Positions 12,855 through 22,562 of a DNA stretch of 64,000 bases are shown piece by piece. This DNA comes from Aspidapion aeneum. Taxonomy: Eukaryota > Arthropoda > Insecta > Coleoptera > Brentidae. Numbering within the stretch: the stretch's first letter is position 1; every line of letters starts with the position of its first letter. A program made the translations under genes and the position numbers. A model generated the notes under the pieces. The model was given only the letters and a program-made list of their open reading frames with translations. It had not been told where the DNA came from and searched no databases. The stretch lies in NCBI GenBank assembly GCA_963576565.1, contig OY755038.1, positions 201,597,013 to 201,661,012 of the forward strand, in the 5' to 3' direction.

Positions 12855-13663
12855 GAAGGGTATTATTTATAAATTTACTTATTTTATTCTTAAGTACTAT
12901 TAATTTCATAATTTTTGAGACATTTTTTCGCTGGCCCTTGCTGGATGAAAATAAACTTTTAGTACCACAGAAAAAACGCAAAATTTACCGATGGATGCTT
13001 ATGGCGCAAAACCTTTTATTTTCATAGAAAATGTGATAATTGAGATCTAAGTGTGACCGAACCGAACCCCTAAAATGGTGATTTAAAGATGGCTAATTTA
13101 CAAATTTATCGTTTGGGAAAAAACGTAAATTTTTCTTTGTTATCGTTCGGGATGGAACATCTGTATCCCATATGGGACACAGCAATTTAAAGGTAATGTT
13201 ATACCTTTTAAAAAATGAGGTTAGTGTTATTTTTTTAAATTTTGTTTAAATTTCTTAAATAATACCCTTGTCAGTCTATATTTTAGTTTACTGAATTTTA
13301 AAATAAAATTCTAGAAAAACTTAATTGTTTAACCATGATATTTTTTGAAAATTAGATAAAAGCTAATTTTTTCAAAAATATATGTATGATTTTTGATTCT
13401 GTGATTTCAAATACTATAAAAAAAACTATCTGTAGGAAGAGAAATGATTACCAAATAGCCAAATATTAGTTTATACGTTTTCAAACAAGTGCACTGGAGT
13501 TGATTTGAGTCTCAAATATTAATATATTTTATATAGATTTTTTTATTTTGTACCAACACATTTTTAGTAGGTAGTTAGTTTAATAGAAAGTGTAGTCTTA
13601 TTTTTTTTTCAAAATATATTAGTTTTCTAAAATATTCTTTGTATTATTAAACTGCATTGACTT
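12855..13663. other. Unassigned AT-rich DNA
   Basis: Nothing recognised. Confidence 0.35.
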
Positions 13664-14612
13664 ATGCCTTTATCAGCAACCGTTCACCAGGTAAAAATTG
13701 TAAAAAATATTAATGTCTATAAAGTTAGCAGAACAACTTGGGAAATCGAAAAAAAATTATATGCTCATAATTTGCCATTAATTATCCGTAAATTAGTTGT
13801 GAAACCAAACAATCTGACGTGCCTATTAAAAAAAAAAAATGGTGTTTTTCTAACTTTATATAAAGTTAGCAGAACACTTATAAAAATAATGGATTGATCA
13901 AAAAAAATTTAGATAAAAAACTTTATATAAAGTTAGCCGAACACCTATAGAAAAATTGGATTTATCCAAAAAAATTATAGTGCACAATTTGCCGAAAACA
14001 CAAAATTTTCCGTGCCCGTTTAAAAAAAAATGGTGTTCAAGCTAGCAGAACACCATTTTTTTTTTAAACGGGCACGGCAAATTTTTTGTTTTCACAACTA
14101 ATTTACGTATAATTAACGGCAAATTGTGCACAAAACATTTTTTAGATAAATCCATTATTTCTATAGGGGTTCTGCTAACTTTATATGAAGTTAGCAAAAT
14201 ACCATTTTTTTTTTTTGAAAAAGCACGCACTCAAAATTTTTGTTTTCACACCTAATTTACGGATAATTAAGGGCAAATTGTGCACAAATTTTTTTCAGAT
14301 AAATCTATTATTTCTATAGGTATTCTGCTAACTTTATATAAAGTTAGCAAAACACCAAATTTTTTTTTATATATAAAGTTACCAAAACACCATTTTCCTT
14401 TAAAACAGGCACGTCAAATTGTTTGGTTTCACAACTAATTTACGGATAATTAACGGCAAATTGTGCACAATTTTTTTTAGATAAATCTGTTATTTCTATA
14501 CGTGTTCTGCTAACTTTATATAAAGTTAGCAGAACACCATTTTTTTAAAAAACGAGCACGGCAAATTTTCTGTTTCCACAAATAATTTACGGATAATTAA
14601 CGGCAAATCCTT
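13664..14612. repeat. Inverted array of palindrome-bearing repeats, array 1
   Basis: Units of ~150-180 bp combine the palindrome GCTAACTTTATATAAAGTTAGC with TTTACGGATAATTAACGGCA and a poly-A plus GGCACGGCA block. Units left of about 14040 run in one direction and those right of it in the other, so the array is itself an inverted repeat centred on GGTGTTC.AGCTAGCAGAACACC. Confidence 0.85.
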
Positions 14613-15283
14613 TCCCTTGTAATTTGGAAACGGGTCATCATAGCAAAATGCGGGTTTTACCATTATTCTTCCCTTGAAAACGCTCTCTGAACAAAAGTTT
14701 GTTTATTTATATATACTTGAAATTTAAATAATGCGCTTACTAAGGTAGTTTTTTGTAAAATTGCTCAGTCTAGCCCTATTTTGGCTCCAATAATCAATTA
14801 ACTTTTACAAATGGTTTTTGAGTTGAAAATGACTTAAAATGTTGAAAAAGTGGGTAAATAAAATACCGATGTCAACAAATACAAAATCCCTCAGTGTTAG
14901 CCATTTTATGTATTACATAATTATGTTTAATAATGGTGTTTGCAATGGTCTAGCATGTGCACATTCCGAAATATGTTTGTAATTTTAACTATGCTGCACG
15001 CATATACATAATATTCCAATACCCACGGTAACTGCCCATTCGTGATGCAAACATGAAGGCCTTGGGGTCTTCAAGCAAAAAAAAACCTGATTGGTTGCTT
15101 TCATCATTAAGTTAAAATGTCCTGATTGTTTATACTTTACACATGCATATTATTTTATTCGTGTATTCATCATGTCAAATCATCGGCTCACAGTTGACAA
15201 AAACTCTATCTATGTAAATTTGGTATCTGTGCATTTTTCGTACCTTTATTTCTGCATGTTTGCATCAAACGCCAACCATTGTG
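14613..15283. other. Unassigned DNA
   Basis: No feature recognised. Confidence 0.35.
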
Positions 15284-15475
15284 CAAGCGCGGATTTGAGT
15301 GGGGGGGGGGGGGTAATTAACCCCCCCTAGAAAAAATAATATACACTTTTTCTTAATAAAATAAGGGAAAACGGGAGAATTACCCCCCCCCTAGAAAAAA
15401 AATTTATATTACAAAATAAATTTTTGTCGACTATTACCCCCCCCCCCCCTAGATTTTGACCCTGATCCGCGCTTG
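15284..15475. mobile_element. Poly-G hAT-type MITE with 8-bp TSD CCATTGTG
   Basis: TSD CCATTGTG lies at 15276-15283 and 15476-15483. The ends are CAAGCGCGGAT, inverted. Inside are a G-run of about 13 and C-runs of 6 to 14, the latter each followed by CTAGA. The runs can pair with each other or form G-quadruplexes. Confidence 0.88.
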
Positions 15476-15483
15476 CCATTGTG

Positions 15484-16061
15484 TAAATAGATAACAGGGA
15501 GTATTGGAATATTAATGGCTGCACGCCTGAGATCACGCAAGCGAAACGTAGTGGCCCGTTTGTTGTAATAGGCCTGATTAGACGTCAGTCCACCTTTCAA
15601 GACTAGTTCAGCCACGGATAGGTGATCCGTGGTTCAGCCTTTACTTGATTATGCGCACGGAGGTCGAACTTCTCTAAAAGCTGGCCAAAAAGGATAGTTT
15701 CGTTTGCGGTATTTTCAATCAAACCTATAAGGAAATTATTTATAACACTTTAGTACACTAGTTAGCCTTGAAAAAGATAATTGATAATTTGTCAATTGTT
15801 TGCAGCGTCCTGTCAAACTTAGGTTATGGTTTTTTATTAGCGTTATCATTTTCACCAAATAAATATTTTAATAAAGTTTGTGTTCGGCTGGCTCTTTTAA
15901 AAGTGGACTTACGGTTTTAATTAGCTATGGATAACAATAACCAGGGTATTTAGTAACCTATATTTAAAAGATTTTGATTTTTTTGCTTATTGCATAGCGC
16001 TAGTGAATTAAATTGTGAAAGTCTGATATATTTGTCACATCACTATTCCAAATTTTTAATA
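15484..16061. other. Unassigned DNA
   Basis: It contains a short hairpin CACGGATAGGTGATCCGTG at about 15615, also found in related form at 25270. No gene was recognised. Confidence 0.35.
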
Positions 16062-16246
16062 CAGTCGAACCTCTATAACTCGAACCTGAAGGGACAACCA
16101 AAACAGTTCGAGTTATGGAGAGTTCGAGTTATAGAAATTCGAGTTAAAGAGGTTTAAATACGTGTAAAAAGTGAAGGGACCACTGGAAAGGTTCGAGTTA
16201 TAGAGAGGTTCGAGTTATAGAGGTTCGAGTTAGAGAGGTTCGACTG
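16062..16246. mobile_element. pogo/Tigger-type MITE, 185 bp, TA TSD
   Basis: TA at 16060-16061 and 16247-16248. Ends CAGTCGAACCTCTATAACTC and its inverse, with several internal repeats of GTTCGAGTTATAGAG. The CAGT.GAACCTC terminus is typical of pogo-like elements. Confidence 0.85.
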
Positions 16247-16248
16247 TA

Positions 16249-16966
16249 TAATAATATTTTTGTTAATGATTTCACCATATTTCCGACTACAGATATACCC
16301 TAAAATATTCCTTACGATTCTGAAAAAAGATATTAAGAAAAAAATCTTGCACAAATTTGCACAATTTTTTATAATTAATTTTCGAAATTTTGGTTTTTTT
16401 TCTACATTGGTTAAAGGGTTTGCACAATATTTTTACTGTATATTTATTAAAACACTTTTTTTAAATTGCATAAATTAATAAAAATTTACGAAACATTACC
16501 TATATTACTAAAAATTATTTTTTTATTTTTTTAACCAGATAGTCCAGGAGAATGGGATTTTTAATTTTAATGATAGAGATAACTGTGTTTTTTAATTTTA
16601 AGGTCCAAAATTAGGACTTTATTTTTTATTTAGGAAAACTTTGTTCTAGTTATACAAAAATAAATAATGTATAATTTTTTTATTTCTTTGTTTTAGATCG
16701 AAATTATTTAACTTTGACACAAGCAATTGTTCGAAATAATTCAAAGCTTTCCCGAACAAAGTAATAATAAAAAAATTTCTAAATTGCAATCAAAACTATG
16801 TGAACTAACAAGAAATCAAAATTTTCCCAATGAGTTTAGGTCAACTTGTAATAATCACATAGAACTAAAGAGAGGTTTTTAGAAAAAAATAAAGATTGGC
16901 TTACAACTGTCGTAAAATTTTTAAAAAAATATTGTAAAAGGACGCAAAAAATTAACGTTTAGTTGT
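16249..16966. other. Very AT-rich DNA with no recognised feature
   Basis: Open frames here are poly-T artefacts. Confidence 0.4.
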
Positions 16967-17314
16967 AGTGAGCGGTCCAAAAGACGAAAAACAGAAGAAC
17001 TCCGAGAAAACTCAACACCACAGGAGTTAAGTTATGCAGCTCAAATAAGCTTTAGATCGTGTGGTAACCTAGGTGCATCAAAAATTCTAAAAACTATTAG
17101 TAACGAACCTAAGCAAGCGAAAACTTATAAAATCAAAAACAATCAAGACAATTCACATTTGGAGTTAAATGCTGATAAAGCTATATCTTTAATTGTAGAC
17201 GCTAACCTATCTAAACATCAGTATAAGCTCATTAACACACAAGCGGGACAAAAAAAACATTCAATTTTGGTCCCGCTGTACATAAAAAAAGGTATTTTAG
17301 AACATAAATATTAA
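16967..17314 (+). pseudogene. Transposon-type ORF exon (KRRKTEELR / ELSYAAQ type)
   Basis: A clean frame of 115 codons without a Met runs from about 16967 to a stop at 17312. It follows an acceptor-like GTTTAGTTGTAG, and a possible donor lies at 17292. Segments include RSKRRKTEELRENS, ELSYAAQISFR, KAISLIVDANLSKHQYKL. I recall this pattern as the N-terminal part of multi-copy, unnamed proteins in aphid and other insect genomes that look transposon-encoded; that is memory, not a search. It lies about 500 bases upstream of RAD51C exon 1. Confidence 0.5.
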
Positions 17315-17816
17315 AACATATATCTTAACCTTTTTTTAAATCCTATTTTTAAACGATTGGAAAAAAAACGAATTATTTTTTAAATTAATCTTATTAGTAA
17401 TAATTGTTACATCCTGTATATTAATATATATAGTAAAAAAATGCAACAATAAAGTATATTTATCTAAAACACGACATTTTAAACCTGTAGTAATAATTTT
17501 TATGTCTTATTTCTGGTAAACCTTATTATGGCCAGCTTTTCTAGAAATTCGACCAGTGTGATGCGTGCGCAAAAACAAGGGGGTAACGAGCAAGACCAAC
17601 AAAAAAAACATGAGCAAATAAACGATCTCAGCCACTTCTGTGTCGTTAGCCGCAGTAAATTTCAATTAACGAGTTTTAACGGTTTTTATACATAACCCCT
17701 AATTCCACGTGTTTATTTAATCGTGTTAAAAGGCGTTCTATGTTAAAAGGTGGTTAAAGGTTTTTTTTAAGATTAATAATAACTTAGATTAATAAACAGT
17801 TAGTCTGAGAATAATA
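17315..17816. promoter_or_regulatory. Region upstream of RAD51C, likely promoter and 5' UTR
   Basis: No repeat or ORF was recognised between the upstream transposon-type exon and the RAD51C ATG. The promoter call is positional only. Confidence 0.3.
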
Positions 17817-17949
17817 ATGAATCAGCCATTATCAACTTTGGATCTACCGAGGTCCACTATATTGAAACTTCAAAGTTGTGGTCTAAATTATATGAATGAA
17901 CTGGGGCCTTCTCAGATGGAATCTCTCAATCTAAAAGATGTCAATACAG
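17817..17949 (+). CDS. RAD51C: RAD51C-like exon 1 (start codon, N-terminal helical domain)
   Basis: The ATG at 17817 has an in-frame TAA 24 bases upstream. The exon encodes 44 codons beginning MNQPLSTLDL and ending with one extra base (G) before a GTAATA donor. The segment from Leu5 to Leu39 resembles the start of vertebrate RAD51C, where a proline-rich leader is followed by a small helix-hairpin-helix-like domain. The one-base overhang fits exactly the two-base overhang of the Walker A exon 25 kb downstream. A 7-bp-TSD MITE begins only 98 bases past the donor. An extra short exon inside intron 1 cannot be ruled out, because human RAD51C has about 40 more residues at this join. Confidence 0.75.
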
Positions 17950-20900
17950 GTAATAACAACTAAGGTCACTCATCGTCAAGCAAGCTTTTGCCTTTACGAT
18001 GAGTGTCCTTAATAACAACTACTTACAAGTGTTTTGATATATAGAGGCAGGTCTATCAAAATGGACGGGCCACGATCCTCCACTTTGTTGACGTCACATC
18101 CGGGGCTGATTTTTTTTTTGATGGTCACGTTACGACACAGCTGATTGTCTTTAAAATATTGAAGTTGGAATGTCGGTTCATGGATATTTGATTGTTTTTT
18201 AAATAAACATGTTTTTGAGATTGTTTTTACTTTATACTGGCAGAACAATTTTTTTTTTAATGTATAGTAAACCCTAATTTTTTATAGCCGCTTCATTAGC
18301 TCACACAAAAATTAAGTTTGAAGCAGAAGCGAATGTGACAATCACATATGACAAAGTCAAATACATGTCAAATATAACAGTTGGTACATGGCGGGTAATT
18401 TGAATTCAAAATAAGGAATGGTAAATCTTGAAGATTTTAACCTTTTAATCATGTTGCTTCCTTACAAACCTTTGGTGGAATATCGGGATGGTGTCTGAGA
18501 ATATTTGACTGAAATTTTGCGGAAATCTGTAGTGCCATTTTGAAAATATCATAAAAAAACGTCTGACCTCCCATAAGCCCCAATGTAAAATTCAGCCCCG
18601 GGAGAACAGCTGATTTTTTCAGGGTCGTGGCCTCTATTTTTGTATTGGCCTTGATAGAGGATAGAGGATGAACCTCGCGCTAAACTTTTATTGAAAAAAA
18701 AAATAAAAGAGATTCAGGAAAAGGAACAACGAAAAGGCCGTATCTGCATGGGTTAAAGCATGGATTGCTAGTCGATCTACTTTGGGTGCTTTCGAAAAAC
18801 TTTTAGGAGAACTTGCAGCAGAAGATCCTGCGAGCTATAAAAACCATCTTCGAATGACAAAGCAATATTTTGATATTCTTCTAGTTTCTCTTATTTAAAC
18901 AACATTCTTTAAAACTCGGTCTGCTACTTTAAACCATGGTACTTTTGGGGTGTATACTTCATTTGCACCGGCTCCGGAACGTTGGCTTTTTTTAATTTTT
19001 ATCAATTCCAAAGCATATGTGTTTCTTAAGGATCATATTTTTGCTTTTACTTCACTGCAACTTCAAAGCCTTCAATAGTCATTATTTTACTAATTTTTTG
19101 GGAAGCATTATCTCGACTATCTTTGTTTTTATACGAACTACTGTGTACATCCCATAAACAAGGAAAACATTCATAGCCTTCAAGAAACTGTATGGTCAGT
19201 TCTGCTGACCACTTTTTTTAGCCATATTAAGCTATAAAAACAAAAATAAACAAAATTTTTAAGCTAAAACACAATGAAAATAAAAAATGTAAAATAATGA
19301 ACTTAAAACTGGCGAGCCGACGTGCAAGCACTTGTTTAAGGCCGCTTGACATGGTGCATGACGCGCTGCAAATTTGCAAGCAAAAAATTTCGGTCAAATT
19401 GTTGCCTGCAAAAAATCTTCTTTTCGTTTGACATTGTGCATGGCCATGCATGGATTCCCCAGAATCTAGGTAAAAATTCCCCACTTTGCATGCAAGTACA
19501 GTTTGCATGCAAAAAAATGGCACCGGACCGATAAAAATGGATTGCCTGCAACAATCAGCTGGATTTGTACTGCGCATGCACCTGGGCAAAATTTCATACA
19601 TTTGTCTGCAAATTTTATTGTCATGCACCATGTCAAGCGGCCTTTAAGGGCTTGCCTTTAAGGCCGCTTGACATGGTGCATGACGCGCTGCAAATATTTG
19701 CAAGCAAAAAATTTCGGTCAAATTGTTGCCTGCAAAAAATCTTCTTTTCGTTTGACATTGTGCCTGGCCATGCATGGATTCCCCAGAATCTAGGTAAAAA
19801 TTCCCCAGTTTGCATGCAAGTACAGTTTGCATGCAAAAAAATGGCACCAGACCGATAAAAATGGATTGCCTGCAACAATCAGCTGGATTTGTACTGCGCA
19901 TGCACCTGGGCAAAATTTCATGCATTTGCCTGCAAATTTTATTGTCATGCACCATGTCTGCGCGCATGCGTCACCACTGGCGCCAGCAAATTCAGTCAGC
20001 TGCAGACTTTTTGATACATGCATGCAAAAAAATAACTTGTGTGCAAGTCGGTGTTTACACTTGCAAATTTAACTTACTGGCGCGCCAGTTTTTATTGGCG
20101 CCAGCAAATCCATGCATGTGTAAACTCTCCTTTATTCAGTATAATTCAGATAGAATCGTTCTTGAATAGACAGATAATGAAAGAATCGAAGGTCACCTAC
20201 ATTATTGCTGATTTAAACAACTGTAGGGTCATTCCATGGAATTTCACCCATTTTTTTTGTTGGTAGCTGCATATGTTCATTTTTACAATGGACTGACTAA
20301 TAATAAAAATGTGTACTTTTTATTTTTATACATTACTTTGTAAAATCAAAATGCATCTTTCACTATAACTGAATTCCACAAAACCTGAATTATTAAAGAG
20401 ATCAAGAGCTAAAGTAAATATAAATATCAAAATAGAGTTGAATTTTAGGTTATGTGTTATATACACAGAGTCCAAAAATCGAACAAAATTTGACAAAAGA
20501 CTTTTTTATCTTGTCTATTATGTGTCATTATGATTTTGTAAATTGACTTTTGCTTTTTTGCTAAAAATAAACTTATGGTATTTCATCGCCAACTACTCCT
20601 CTGGCAACTATTGCCGACATAGTCAGATTACTAAAAAAATAGAAAAGTTAATTTTTTGACACTCACTTCACGAACAAGACTTCGGTTTGAAAGTTGAATG
20701 GCATTTCTTCGCCACGTCACACGGCAAAGGAGTATGTGATGGTGTGGGAGGAACTATGAAGAGGTTGGTTGCAAGAGCTAGTTTACAGCGACCAACAGAT
20801 CCAATTTTGAATGTACCAGATATGTACAGGCTTTGTGTGGAAACCATTTCTGGAATAAAGTATGTATGAAGAAGCAAACAGCAAAATATGAAATAGTTAT

Positions 20901-22527
20901 ATTGTTTTGAAGGATTATAAATTAGATGAATAAAATTACCCGTTTGTTGAATAATTATTTTTATTACATTCTTACAAAAACCTTTCTAGAAACTTACAAC
21001 ATCATCATGAAAAAAGAATGATTTTTACTTTTCCAGAATTCTATTACATCCTGGAAAGCAAATTCCTTGAACAATTTTTTAGGCTGAGGCCATCATTACC
21101 TTGCCAAAGAGTAGCTCATTATCCAAATTGTGTTTCTCCATTCATAGGCGTAGAGAGGACCCCCCTCCCCTTTTTGCTAACTTTAATATTCTCATTCTTT
21201 CAGATAATTTCCAAGAATTTTTCCAAAAGTTTTATGATTTTTTCAAAAAGTTCCTGAAAAAAGCTTCAAGATTTGCATTATTTCACATTGATTTATGGAA
21301 ACTTTCCGAAAACTTCATAATTTTTCAAAGAAATTTCGCTTGCGGCGCAATACCTATCTCCAAGATTTGCATTCTTTCACATTGATTTTTGGGAACTTTC
21401 CAAAAAAGTCCACATTTATCTTTGACAACTCAAACCACCCTAAGAAAAAATCCTAGGTGCTGCACCACTGAGTTTTCTTATTATGCACATCGTGTTGGGG
21501 GTAGATTCTCAGGGGAGAAAAATGGAATGTATTTTTCATAGGTAAAGAGGAAAACTTACGGTTTTGTTTCTTCTTAGCAGCTTGACGGCCGTCCTCGACG
21601 TTCCATTAATCCAACAAGCGTATTAAGGAGAGGTTTGAAGAAGGATAATTTACACTCGCGTAAATTATATTAAAATTAAAAATAATAAAAGTAAAAAAAA
21701 AGATTCTATTTTGTATATCGTTCGCGCCGTATGTATGTTTTTGTGTAGGTATGCTACGATCGACGTTTTATTTTGCACTGATTAGGTTTTTATTTGAGAT
21801 TCTTTCTTTGGAGAAAAGACACAAAAAATGATGCATTGATTTGCAGTAAAAGGTAATATACAGAGCGACGCGAATATAACTATAAAATAAGAAAAACTAA
21901 AGAAAATAGATTTCTAATAACAAACCCACAAAAAGGGCGCAGGGACTGAACACATCGTTTTTAATTTTTTTAAAAAAGACGTAATGCACTTATAGGTCTT
22001 TCAGATAAATTTGAATTTTCTCGGAAAAATTTGGCCCCTCCCCTGGGACAATTCCTGGCTATGCCCATGTCTACATTGCTTTTGAACAGTTTTAGGTCAT
22101 ATATGTAACTCTTGTTGGTATTTTTCACAGTACAGTTAAAATTTCATTATAGCGTTGAGAACAACGATGGACAAAAAAAATCATAAATCAAAAACAGGAA
22201 AAATACCCTTTTCAGTTTTTTGTACGTTCAATCATTAGATATGGTTCTACGATTCTGCAAAATATAAATGTAATAAAAGAATCTCTTTCTTAGATAAAGC
22301 GATTGAGAAAATGGACTTTTTCAAATTTGTTACAGGGTAATACAACTTTTAACATTTGCCAAAGGAGTAGTTGAGATTCAACTTTGATTTTTTTAGCTCA
22401 CACTACTACTATAAGTAGTGTGAGCTATGGTGATCCTAATTTTTTCGAGAAAAAAAAAGTTGCTCCGATTTCAAAAAATTTTATATATCTTTGCGTTTCA
22501 GATGATTTTGAAACTTTTTTGTTTTGC

Positions 22528-22562
<35 letters not shown>

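Noticed and set aside
13664..14612. Possible CRISPR-like array
   Set aside because: The genome is eukaryotic, units are palindrome-bearing and ~150-180 bp with similar rather than unique spacers, and no cas-like genes occur.
18009..18248. - strand frames here and at 43612-43803 and 44067-44375 encoding similar peptides (MFCQ.KVKTISK...)
   Set aside because: They are antisense readings of the non-coding 7-bp-TSD MITE. Similarity only reflects the shared DNA.
19227..20169. Many overlapping frames on both strands (62-134 codons)
   Set aside because: They lie in twin MITEs rich in TGCA words. Both strands are open because of composition, not selection.
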